Assembly (NCBI GenBank): GCA_040255465.1
Contig: JBDZVA010000001.1
Span: forward strand, 186,001-250,000
Reading direction: 5' to 3'
Source of the DNA: UBA5793 sp040255465
GTDB taxonomy: Bacteria; Planctomycetota; Phycisphaerae; Phycisphaerales; UBA5793
DNA length: 64,000 bases
Part shown: piece after piece, positions 26,707-34,350 of the stretch
Layout: each line of letters begins with the position of its first letter
Position numbering within the stretch: the first letter of the stretch is position 1
Notes under the pieces: model-generated
Told to the model about the DNA's origin: nothing
Seen by the model: the letters and a program-made list of their open reading frames with translations, nothing else
Databases searched by the model: none
Position numbers and translations under genes: made by a program

Positions 26707-28398
26707 TCAGTTCTGAATGTCGCGCAATTCAACATTAGACTTCACACTCGCGCCGCCGCTGCGCGGGGCCACGGCCTGGAACGCGGTGTTCTCGAGCGGA
26801 GCGTCGATGGGCACGCGACCGCGGAGCGTCGCTACGCCGTTGCTGTCCGCACGGGCGTCACCGAAGATCGTGCCGGGCGTGAGAATCTCAACGTCGAAGT
26901 TGAGGCCGGGCAGGTGCGTGGGTCCGATGCCGATGATGCGGCTGTTCAGTCCCGCATCGCTGTACGCGAAGTAGACGCGCTCGCCGGGGCGGGCGCCCGT
27001 GACGGTCCACGTACCGCGCTGGCCGCGGAAGAGCGGAGTCATTTCCATCTTCAGGCCGGCCGGCTCGACGCCGTTGGGCATGCCGGGCGTGACGCAACCC
27101 ATGGTGATGCTGTCAACATCGCCGGGCTTGTGCAGGCCGAGGATGGCGCTGCCCGCCGTAGGCGCGGCATTGGCTTCGAACGTGTACGTGTAGATCGTGC
27201 CGTATCGAAGCGTGTTGGCGAACTCGTTGGTGTTGTAGTCGTCGCAGCTCCAGGAGACGGCGTCGGCGCCGACGCTCGACGTCCACGTCTCATTGCCGTA
27301 AGGCTCGTCATACGACGTAGGAGCATGGAAGGTGATGCTGCTGACGTTGACGCCAGGCGCGATGGCGACGTTGAACGAGTTGACGCCCTGCCAGAGAGTG
27401 TGGTTGTACACGGCGTATTCGTAGCGGAAGTTGCCGCCGCCGAGGTCGACGACGCGAGTGGCGATGACGGCGTCACCGTTGCTGCGATCGTTGACGAAGT
27501 GGTGGTAGTCGCCCCAGTTCATGACGAACATGCCGCGCACCATGTTCTCGGGATGACTGAAGCTCCACGAGTTGCCGTTGCGGCTGACGTTCGTCTTGCG
27601 GTAGCTGACGTTGTTGAGGTTGTTGTCTTCGTCGAGGATGACGTAGTACGACTCAAAGTAGAACTGGGCGCCGGAAACGTCGAGGTCCGCCTCGGTGACC
27701 TGCAGCATGTGATCAGTGGGCCCGAGACCGCTGGTATGGGGACTCTCGCGGCAATCGGGCTGCGAGCCGTCGGCGATGTCGAAGTAGGAACCGCAGGGAT
27801 CCCACACGCCCGAGAGGGGATCGACCTCGTAGCGGGGCCCGAGCCAGTTGCGGTCGGAGTTGTTGCCTGAGCCGTAGGTGTCCTGGCAGCCGAGGTTGAG
27901 ATGGTCATCGCCGAGGTTGCCCTGGCAGTTGCCGCAGCCGGATGAGTCAGCGGCAAAGAAGCCGTGCTTGAGCCAACTGGTGCCGATCTGCTCGAGGGTG
28001 CCCGCGCTGTTGACGCGATAGAGGTTCTGAGCGATGAAGGGATGGCGCGGGTCCATCTGGCGGTACCAGGGGACTTCGACGGTGCCGATGTTGCACGAGG
28101 TCGTGGATCCCGCCAGGCCAAGGCGGCCAGTGGGGTACGAGCCGATGCGGCCGCGCTGGGACAGTCCGCTCAGGCTGGAGATTTCGACGTCGAGGTACTG
28201 TCCCTCGATGTGGGCGTTCTGGTCATCGGCAAGCGCTTTGGCCCACGCGGGTAACGCCACGTCATAGGGACCGTCTGCGGACGCCGGAACGATCTCGGTT
28301 GCGGCAGGTTTCGTGACGGCCGGCTCGACCCGCAGCTGTGTCGCGGCTGCGGCAACCGCACCGCCCGTCAAAATCAAAGCGATCATCCGATGGTTCAT
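26707..28398 (-). CDS. Secreted protein of unknown function with C-terminal module B
   Basis: 563 residues. I chose ATG 28398, with GAGGA 7 bases upstream, over GTG 28404. Signal peptide: MIALILTGGAVAAAATQ. The body is rich in Asn, Gly, Tyr and paired Cys (SSGCGNCQGN, LGCQDTYGSGNNSD, DPCGSYFDI), a pattern seen in planctomycete exported proteins of unknown role. The final 110 residues (RGTWTVTGARPGERVYFAYSD onward, with GDARADSNGVATL and TAFQAV) resemble the C-terminal module of the HAF and FG-GAP proteins nearby. It sits between the two inverted arms. No enzyme motif was recognised. Confidence 0.75.
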   Translation of the reverse strand: MNHRMIALILTGGAVAAAATQLRVEPAVTKPAATEIVPASADGPYDVALPAWAKALADDQNAHIEGQYLDVEISSLSGLSQRGRIGSYPTGRLGLAGSTTSCNIGTVEVPWYRQMDPRHPFIAQNLYRVNSAGTLEQIGTSWLKHGFFAADSSGCGNCQGNLGDDHLNLGCQDTYGSGNNSDRNWLGPRYEVDPLSGVWDPCGSYFDIADGSQPDCRESPHTSGLGPTDHMLQVTEADLDVSGAQFYFESYYVILDEDNNLNNVSYRKTNVSRNGNSWSFSHPENMVRGMFVMNWGDYHHFVNDRSNGDAVIATRVVDLGGGNFRYEYAVYNHTLWQGVNSFNVAIAPGVNVSSITFHAPTSYDEPYGNETWTSSVGADAVSWSCDDYNTNEFANTLRYGTIYTYTFEANAAPTAGSAILGLHKPGDVDSITMGCVTPGMPNGVEPAGLKMEMTPLFRGQRGTWTVTGARPGERVYFAYSDAGLNSRIIGIGPTHLPGLNFDVEILTPGTIFGDARADSNGVATLRGRVPIDAPLENTAFQAVAPRSGGASVKSNVELRDIQN

Positions 28399-28713
28399 GG
28401 ACACATCCTCTGTCTTTCTCGTCTGGGACTAAGTAAGAAAACAACCCCTGGGCCGGTGGAGTGCCGACCGTTCTCCCCCAGTGGTTTTCATCAGAATACC
28501 ACATAAATGGGGGTGAGGGTACGAATAATCCCTGATTTTCAAAAGGAAGTGGCGCGCGAAAATGGGGCCAGGAGCCGCAGCGAACCCCATAGCCGTGTAT
28601 GAAGTCCGTCAATCGCCGCTATTACCCCAGAAAAGCCGATACGGAAGCCCCAAAGGACTTCCGCATCGAGAGTTGTCGGAAATATAAGAAACGTTCCGGA
28701 TTATTGGTCGGAA
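28399..28713. other. 315-bp intergenic region
   Basis: No gene. It contains a terminator for the small basic protein gene at 28631-28667 and, for the downstream secreted protein, a possible extended -10 on the minus strand (TGG then TATTCT, 28498-28493) without a convincing -35. Confidence 0.5.
28631..28667 (-). terminator. Terminator of the small basic protein gene
   Basis: Minus strand stem GATGCGGAAG / CTTCCGTATC (one A-C mismatch) with a 10-base loop, followed by GGCTTTTCTG. It lies 47 bases beyond the stop codon. Confidence 0.7.
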
Positions 28714-28983
28714 CTACTTCTTGCCCTTGGCTGCCGGGGCTGCGGCGGCTGCTGGAGCGGCCGCTGCGGCGGCTTCGCCCTCAGCCCCCTCCTCAGCCTT
28801 CTTGACCTTGACCTTCTTGCGGACGGCCAGGCGCGGCGAGATGGTCTTGGGCAGGCCGAGGGGTTGCCCGTCGGGGCCGAAGGTGCCATCGTTCTTCATT
28901 TTGGAGATGCGCTCGGCCCGGGTGAGCACGCTGCGGTGCTGGGCGAGGCTGCTGCCGGATTTCAGACTGCGATCGAGGCTCAT
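28714..28983 (-). CDS. PVC-type small basic protein
   Basis: 89 residues with MSLDRSLKSGSSLAQHRSVL and LTRAERISKMK, the signature of the small basic protein family restricted to Planctomycetes, Verrucomicrobia and Chlamydiae (I recall it as TIGR04137). The C-terminus is a low-complexity tail of Ala, Pro, Glu and Lys. The family is highly basic and linked by name to ribosomal or RNA roles, but its function is not established. It lies 69 bases after the SPOR-like gene and has its own terminator. This entry is the strongest single taxonomic marker in the window. Confidence 0.88.
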   Translation of the reverse strand: MSLDRSLKSGSSLAQHRSVLTRAERISKMKNDGTFGPDGQPLGLPKTISPRLAVRKKVKVKKAEEGAEGEAAAAAAPAAAAAPAAKGKK

Positions 28984-29052
28984 GGTTGCCGCCTTACTGG
29001 TTCTTCAATGCTGTTGCGAGACCCGGCCCGAGGACGATCCTCACCGCCCATG

Positions 29053-29820
29053 CTACTTCTGCAGCTTGGGGAAGCTCTGGGAGAAGTCCTTGGACCCACC
29101 CTCTCTTGCCTTCCATTGACTGCCCAGTTGCTGGATCTTTCGATAGAGCGATTGGGCTGCCGAGTCGGAGGCCCACCCCTTGAAGCCCTGAGCCGTCACC
29201 ACCTGCAAAAGAGAGCGGTTATTGTTGTCCGCCAGAACCAGCACGTCAATGCCGTTGCGTTTGAGAAACTCCTTGACCGCCCAGGCCTCGGGGGCGTCGA
29301 AGCGCTCCACAATGATGTAATTCAGCCCCGATTGGCGGGTATCACGGTCCAGGGTGCGGCCGGTGGGGCCGACTGGGGCCGGATTACCCTGGGGAGTTGT
29401 GTTGGTGCGATTCGCCGCGCCCGGCGAGGAATTGCCCGGAGGCTGGGTCGTGCTGGCGCCGCTCTCACGCGGGTTCGGCTGATTCAGCGTGGGGTCGTTG
29501 ATGGGCGGACGACCGCCGGTCTCCTCGACTGGCGCCAGGGCCTGCTGGCGGCCGCGACTGACGCCGACGAAGTAGGACCCCACGATGAGCAGCACCACCA
29601 CGGCCAGACCGACGTAGATGTAGCCGATCGGCAGGCGGATGATGCGCGGCGAAGACGGCCCGGCCGGAGCGGGCGCCGTGTCGGGCGCGATGGACTCGAC
29701 GTGGACGCGCGGCGGCGGGGGAAGCGGGGTCGGCACATCAATGCGATGCGGCTGGCTCGGCGCGGTCGGCGTGCGGCCGAAGACTTCGAAGAGAGCGGGA
29801 GTGTTGCGATCTTTGGCCAT
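29053..29820 (-). CDS. Single-pass membrane protein with SPOR-like C-terminal domain
   Basis: 255 residues: a Pro-rich cytoplasmic N-terminus (1-62), one transmembrane helix near 65-87 (IGYIYVGLAVVVLLIVGSYFVGV), a low-complexity linker rich in Pro, Thr and Asn, then about 85 residues (GLNYIIVERFDAPEAWAVKEFLKRNGIDVLVLADNN) with the spacing of SPOR-type peptidoglycan-binding folds. The SPOR call is by pattern only. It lies between acpS and the small basic protein gene on the same strand with gaps of about 65 bases. Confidence 0.65.
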   Translation of the reverse strand: MAKDRNTPALFEVFGRTPTAPSQPHRIDVPTPLPPPPRVHVESIAPDTAPAPAGPSSPRIIRLPIGYIYVGLAVVVLLIVGSYFVGVSRGRQQALAPVEETGGRPPINDPTLNQPNPRESGASTTQPPGNSSPGAANRTNTTPQGNPAPVGPTGRTLDRDTRQSGLNYIIVERFDAPEAWAVKEFLKRNGIDVLVLADNNNRSLLQVVTAQGFKGWASDSAAQSLYRKIQQLGSQWKAREGGSKDFSQSFPKLQK

Positions 29821-29885
29821 GGTTTCAGACTGGACGCCGCCGGCGCCCCTTGCATTTCAACAATCGTCGCCGCCGAGTTGAATCG

Positions 29886-30290
29886 TCACAGAACCTTATC
29901 AGGCTGCAGGGAAAGAGCAATCGCACTGGCGATGGCCAGGGTGTCGGTGTGGCTGATGCTGATGGTCCAGGCGCCGATGCCGGCTTTGGCGGCGAGGTCG
30001 GCGGCGGTTCCTGAGAGCGTGAGCACGGGGCGGCCGAGGGTGTCGGGGAGGATTTCCATGTCGGTCCAGGCGATGCCATCGCGCCAGCCGGTGCCGATGG
30101 CCTTGAGAATGGCTTCCTTGGCGGCGAAGCGGCCGGCGAGTCGCTCGAGGCGTTTGCGCGGCGCGGCGTCGGCGTAGAGCACCTCGCGCGGTGTGTAGCA
30201 GCGCTCGATGAAGCGATCGGCGTGATCGTCGACCATGCGGCCGATGCGGGCGATCTCGACGAGGTCGATGCCGTGGGAGATGGTGTTCAC
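29886..30290 (-). CDS. acpS: Holo-[acyl-carrier-protein] synthase
   Basis: 134 residues, normal for the family. It transfers 4'-phosphopantetheine from CoA to the conserved Ser of ACP, activating fatty acid synthesis. The two magnesium/CoA motifs are GIDLVEIARIGRM (Asp ligand) and LAGRFAAKEAILKAIGTGW (Glu ligand). The C-terminus WTISISHTDTLAIASAIAL also matches. It is the first gene of a minus-strand run with the SPOR-like protein and the small basic protein. Cytoplasmic. Confidence 0.93.
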   Translation of the reverse strand: MNTISHGIDLVEIARIGRMVDDHADRFIERCYTPREVLYADAAPRKRLERLAGRFAAKEAILKAIGTGWRDGIAWTDMEILPDTLGRPVLTLSGTAADLAAKAGIGAWTISISHTDTLAIASAIALSLQPDKVL

Positions 30291-31411
30291 GGGTGATCGT
30301 AGGTGAAGGGGTGGCGGGGTGAGTGGGTGAGGAGGTGATGGGGTGAAGTCCTTCGGCGGGGCTCAGGATCTGCGGCGGTGACGGGCTGAACCAGACTGAA
30401 GCGCGAGCGAAGAGGTTGAGTTCGGATGGCAGTTCGTCCTCGCTGGCGCGTCGGTCTGGTTGAAGCGTCGTTGGCGAAGTCGGGTTGTGGGCGATTGAAA
30501 AGCACGTCTACCAATAGGGATTCGCGTGCGCCGGTGTGCGCGGTCGAGTCGAAATGCAACGCGCCACGGCCGTTGAGGTGAGTCGGTCGCGAGGCCGTCT
30601 CGCGAAAAACTTCGCGTGCGGCGCAGCGCCAGGTGCGATTGCGAAAAATGTGCAACGCAAAATGCGTGCCAACACGGAGATGCACCGTGTTGGGAACTTT
30701 TCATGCGCGCCAGAGCGCTTCTGTGCGCGATTTTTGAGCGCGGGTGCGCGCTTGCGAGCGCTTCCGTGTAAATGAGCGCCTCTGTGCGGGACGAATCAGG
30801 AATTTTCGTCGATTTTCATTTTTCTGAGGGGGGTGATTTGGAGTTTTGGTCAACTTTTTTGCGTTTTCGAGAAAGCCGCGCACGGGATGCACGCCGCATC
30901 GTGCGCGAACGTGCGGGAGGCGAAGTTTTTCACCACGAAGGTCACCAAGACACGAAGAGGGCACGAAGAAAAGCCGGGATTGGGTGGGAATGCAGGGGAA
31001 AGGCAATTTACCGCAGAGATCGCAGAGGACGCAGAGAGATGAATTGGATTGGAGTTGGATCCGACGATGGTGCCATGCCTTGACCCGCTTCGGGCAAGGC
31101 ATGCGATGGCGCGGTGGACCATCGAAAGAGCAGAGCGTTTGAGAGCCGTTGCCCGCTCGTCATGCTTCACGCAGCCTTCGACGCGGCTCAGGCCAGGGAG
31201 CCGATGAAGCATGGCACCCCGCGACGTGAAGCGGCGGGATTCGAGTGGCGCTGAACGCTTGTCGCTTTGGGCACGGGTTCAGTGTCGACGGGCCGAGGTC
31301 GCCGGGACTGTTATCAGCCCCGACATCGATCTCCGCCCGGGGCTGCGGCGTTCGATGCCACGCGATCGAGACGCCGCAATGGATTCCATTGTCAGATTCC
31401 CCGGAATTGGC
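30291..31411. other. 1.1 kb gene-free region with dispersed repeat fragments
   Basis: No credible gene. 30360-30560 can be read on the minus strand as STRPTRQRGRTAIR, close to the PTRERG element inside the SBBP genes. 30670-30790 is a purine/pyrimidine-alternating stretch with many GCGC steps (GAGCGCGGGTGCGCGCTTGC). 30930-31043 holds two short-period repeats. 31160-31225 is a copy of the dispersed CCTTCGAC...CAGGCCAGGGAGCC repeat. 31226-31411 aligns, inverted, with 26400-26600. Confidence 0.6.
30930..31043 (+). repeat. CACGAAG / GCAGAG short-period dispersed repeats
   Basis: TTTTTCACCACGAAGG is followed by degenerate CACGAAG steps, and 60 bases later by CCGCAGAGATCGCAGAGG and ACGCAGAGAGA. 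Similar runs are widely dispersed in planctomycete and verrucomicrobial intergenic DNA. A degenerate relative, CACCACGGAGTCACCGAGGG, follows moaB at 34206. Confidence 0.7.
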
Positions 31412-31440
31412 TTGCAGTCTGGCGGGTTTTCTGGTATGTT
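31412..31440 (+). promoter_or_regulatory. Sigma-70-like promoter before the right HAF gene
   Basis: -35 TTGCAG (31412-31417), 17-base spacer, -10 TATGTT (31435-31440) with an extended TGG. It is conserved in the inverted left copy (26398-26370) with the spacer identical apart from its first base. Distance to the HAF start is about 350 bases, so the transcript would have a long leader. Confidence 0.65.
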
Positions 31441-31650
31441 GGTGCAAGGGAGAACGAGGAGCGAATCGGATGATCGGCGGGAAGAGACGGGGCATGGTTC
31501 GAGGGGTTGCGGGCCAAGTGCACGGAGGAGAAGAAGTGAGTCGAAGCGAAGTCGCCGCAGCGCGAGATCGAGTGTCCAACCCGGTGGGATGCGCTTCCAG
31601 AGCGGCGCTTATCGCCACCCTACGTTGGGACGCGCGCTACTTGCTTGCTG
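31420..31650 (+). repeat. Single leader unit, right arm
   Basis: One copy of the ~215-bp promoter-leader unit found three times at 25739-26391 in opposite orientation. It has the GGAG ribosome site and the RSEVAAARDRVSNPVGC coding stretch, then ends after CTACTTGCTTGCTG. The peptide stays open to a TAA at 31720 but does not join the HAF frame, unlike the left arm. Confidence 0.75.
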
Positions 31651-31739
31651 AAGCATACAGCTACGCGATCACCTTTCCCGAGGATCGCCAAGGCTGCCCT
31701 GATTGTCCGGAAGAGCCATAACCCGGAGTAAGTGCTTTG

Positions 31740-31767
31740 GCTGGTGCGGCTTGCCTGCCGCACCAGC
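31740..31767 (+). promoter_or_regulatory. Perfect 11-bp hairpin in the HAF leader
   Basis: GCTGGTGCGGC pairs with GCCGCACCAGC around the loop TTGCCT. No T-tract follows. It lies 29 bases before the start codon at 31797, just ahead of the ribosome site GGAGA. It could act on translation or mRNA stability; this is inference. Confidence 0.5.
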
Positions 31768-31796
31768 TAATTCCGTTACATCGTTGGAGATGCACA

Positions 31797-33173
31797 ATGA
31801 TCCTTCATCATGTTCTCGTCGGCATCACGACGTGTTTGATATTGTTCGCTCGTACGCCTTCGTCTTCAGCGCAGCCGCGAGATGACTACGCTCTCTTCAA
31901 ACTCGCCACCCTCGGCGGCAACTACTCGTTTGGATCTGGCATAGACGAACGTGGCATAGTTGTGGGCTCAGCATTCTTACCTAGCAACTTTTTTCATGCG
32001 ACAGTGTGGATTGATGGCGTTCCGGTCGACATTGAGTCCCTTGGCGGGTTGGATAGCCAGGCCAATGATTCAAGTGAAGCAGGCTGGATTGTCGGCTGGT
32101 CTCGGCTCCCGGGCAGCATTGAGCGTGCGTTCCTCTGGCGTGATGGCCGCATGGAAGACATTGGAACGCTTGGCGGCGACACAGCCGAGGCGCATGCCAT
32201 CAACGAAGCCGGCCAAGTGGTCGGAGAATCGGACATCATTCCCGGACAAGGGCTCGGACGGGCGTTCATTTGGGAGGGCGGCCAGATGACCGACCTCGGG
32301 GGATTTGAATCCGATCGATCTTCGCAGGCGTATGACATCAACGCGCAGGGACACGTGGTTGGTCGCGCTGGAAAGGACATTCCTCCGGTGTGGGCTTGGC
32401 GCGCTGTGCTCTGGCGCAATGGGGAGATGATCGATCTTGGCTCCGTGTATCCCGACCACAAGGCTGAAGCGCACGCCATCAACGACTCCGATCAAATTGT
32501 GGGATTCTCCAAAGCAACGCCGACTAACTCGCACGCGACCCTCTGGTTCAACGGCCGTATCTACGACCTTGGCACGCCGGGTACCCGCGAGTCTGCGGCG
32601 TATGACATCAACAACGCTGGGCAGATTGTGGGATTCGGCTACTCGCCGAACGTGTTCGGAAGGGCGTTTCTCTGGGAGCAGAGTAGAGGGATGCAGGCTC
32701 TGATCAGCCTCGCGCCGCCTCGCCTGAACGGGATCGGTGGCCTCACGGTGGCGTGGGCCATCAACGATGCCGGTCAGATTGCGGGGACGGCGTACCCACC
32801 CGGTGATCCGATTGCCGGCATCGCGTTCCTGATGTCACCGGTGAGTCCCACGATGACACTTGAATCCCCGTCGCCTGGTAGCGCAGGAACGAACAACACC
32901 ATCACCATCACCAACGCCACGCCCGGCGCCCATGTGACCTTCCTCTACTCCCGTCACGGCGGCGGCACACGCATCCCCGGTTGCGACCTCCAGCAGAACG
33001 CCCTGCAACTCGACAACCCCACCGTCATCGGCACCGCAGTCGCCAACGAGCAAGGCGTCGCCACCATCACCCGACCCGTCCCACTCATCGCACGCGGCCA
33101 GACGATTCTGTTTCAGGCCGTGGTGCAGGGGGAGTGTGCGATCAGTCAGTTGGTGGTTTGGCGGTTTGAGTGA
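31797..33173 (+). CDS. Secreted HAF-repeat protein, right copy
   Basis: 458 residues from ATG 31797 (GGAGA 7 bases upstream); the frame extends upstream only through a TTG inside the hairpin. Signal peptide HHVLVGITTCLILFARTPSSSAQ. HAF repeats include AHAINEAGQVVGESD, AYDINAQGHVVGRAG, AHAINDSDQIVGFSK and AWAINDAGQIAGTAY. The C-terminal module from SPGSAGTNNTITITNATPG to GECAISQLVVWRFE is nearly identical to the left copy in protein and, over the last 120 bases, in DNA. The middle has diverged much more, and the leader is different. Confidence 0.85.
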   Translation: MILHHVLVGITTCLILFARTPSSSAQPRDDYALFKLATLGGNYSFGSGIDERGIVVGSAFLPSNFFHATVWIDGVPVDIESLGGLDSQANDSSEAGWIVGWSRLPGSIERAFLWRDGRMEDIGTLGGDTAEAHAINEAGQVVGESDIIPGQGLGRAFIWEGGQMTDLGGFESDRSSQAYDINAQGHVVGRAGKDIPPVWAWRAVLWRNGEMIDLGSVYPDHKAEAHAINDSDQIVGFSKATPTNSHATLWFNGRIYDLGTPGTRESAAYDINNAGQIVGFGYSPNVFGRAFLWEQSRGMQALISLAPPRLNGIGGLTVAWAINDAGQIAGTAYPPGDPIAGIAFLMSPVSPTMTLESPSPGSAGTNNTITITNATPGAHVTFLYSRHGGGTRIPGCDLQQNALQLDNPTVIGTAVANEQGVATITRPVPLIARGQTILFQAVVQGECAISQLVVWRFE

Positions 33174-33671
33174 GGGGAGTCAGGCATTAGGCACTGGGCA
33201 CTTGGGACTAGGGGGAGTGGCACCCCGGTGACTGGAGGCTGATCGTTTGTTGCGCGATCGCATGGCCTGCGCTCCCCACCTTCGACCCGGCTCAGGTCAG
33301 GCAGCGTCGCTTAGACCATGGCACCCGGCTGGTTGCACTCGCGTGGTCCGCACGGCGGACCCTACGAAGTTGGCGTCTGCTTGTCGTTGCTCGCTCGCAC
33401 ACAGCACCCGAGGCGGGATGCGGTGTGGCACCCGGCGAGAGAAGTGGTTGCGCGTTCGCGGTCCGCACGGCGGACCCTACGGTGGCGCTTGCGCGTTCGC
33501 ACTCAGCACGAGCCTTCGATGAGACTCAGGCCAGGGAGCCGGATGCTGAGCGGCACCCCGGCATCCCACGATTCGTGGGGCCTCATCGTGGGCGTTGTGC
33601 GCGGTGCCACGTCGTTGGTTGTGCTCGGGGCGGAGCCTTATCGTGGACGTGGGCATTCCTATGATGGTCGC
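33174..33671. repeat. Right-arm repeat cluster between HAF gene and moaB
   Basis: Contains, in order: GGCATTAGGCACTGGGCACT (33184-33203), inverse of a stretch at 24357-24400; a CCTTCGACCCGGCTCAGG repeat (33280-33300); about 1.3 inverse copies of the 115-bp repeat (33335-33485); the second copy of the CAGGCCAGGGAGCC repeat; and the CCCACGATTCGTGGG palindrome (33565-33579). No gene is supported here, although several frames stay open through the repeats. Confidence 0.75.
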
Positions 33672-34202
33672 ATGACGTCACAATCGACGCAGGCACATCG
33701 GGAGGCGGCGCATGATCAGGCTGTGGCGTGCGCGGTGCTGACGGTTTCGGATACGCGCACGGCGGAGACGGACAAGGGCGGGCCGCTCATTCGCGAGTTG
33801 CTGACCCACGCGGGACACACGATTGTGGATCATGCGATCTGCCGGGATGAGCCGCATGAGATTTCGGCGCGTCTCGATCACTGGATTGCCGAGCCGCGCG
33901 TGCAGGTGATCCTGACGACGGGGGGAACGGGGATTGCCAAGCGCGATTCGACGATTGATCTCGTGACGGCGCGGCTGACGCATCCGCTCGACGGGTTCGG
34001 CGAACTGTTTCGCATGCTCAGTTACAAGGAAGTCGGCGCGGCTGCCATGCTGAGCCGGGCGGTGGCGGGGCTGGCGAGTCGCGATGGATTGGGCGACACG
34101 TTCATCTTCGCGATGCCGGGTTCGACGAACGCGATCGAGACGGCGATGACCAATCTCATCGTGCCCGAGTTGTCGCATCTGGTGTGGGAAAGAAAGAAGT
34201 AA
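33672..34202 (+). CDS. moaB: MoaB/MogA-type molybdenum cofactor protein
   Basis: 176 residues. The family adenylylates molybdopterin or related steps before molybdenum insertion. Motifs: AVLTVSDTRTAETDKGGPLI, VILTTGGTGIAKRDSTID, the FRMLSYKEVGAAAMLSRA segment and the late FAMPGSTNAIETAM. The start at 33672 is the first ATG after an in-frame break in similarity. No other moco genes are nearby. MoaB and MogA are hard to separate by eye; the size fits MoaB. Confidence 0.88.
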   Translation: MTSQSTQAHREAAHDQAVACAVLTVSDTRTAETDKGGPLIRELLTHAGHTIVDHAICRDEPHEISARLDHWIAEPRVQVILTTGGTGIAKRDSTIDLVTARLTHPLDGFGELFRMLSYKEVGAAAMLSRAVAGLASRDGLGDTFIFAMPGSTNAIETAMTNLIVPELSHLVWERKK

Positions 34203-34350
34203 TCTCACCACGGAGTCACCGAGGGTACGGAGCCGTGCAGGAGAATCGGCCTTGTGGCTGGATGCGCGACACCGGGATCCAGGCAATGATGTTCCAGGCG
34301 GAGTCGAGCGTGCCGGTCATCTGTGGAAGTGTAACTGATGGGGGTGGGCC

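Noticed and set aside
28864..30177. A 437-residue plus-strand frame
   Set aside because: Runs antisense across the small basic protein, SPOR-like protein and acpS; no recognisable domain.
30287..30685. A 132-residue minus-strand frame upstream of acpS
   Set aside because: Composition is Arg/Thr/His-rich, without a start signal; it contains a dispersed-repeat-like PTRQRG stretch.
23735..33600. A transposon or integron
   Set aside because: Despite inverted arms, there is no transposase, integrase or target-site duplication that I could see.
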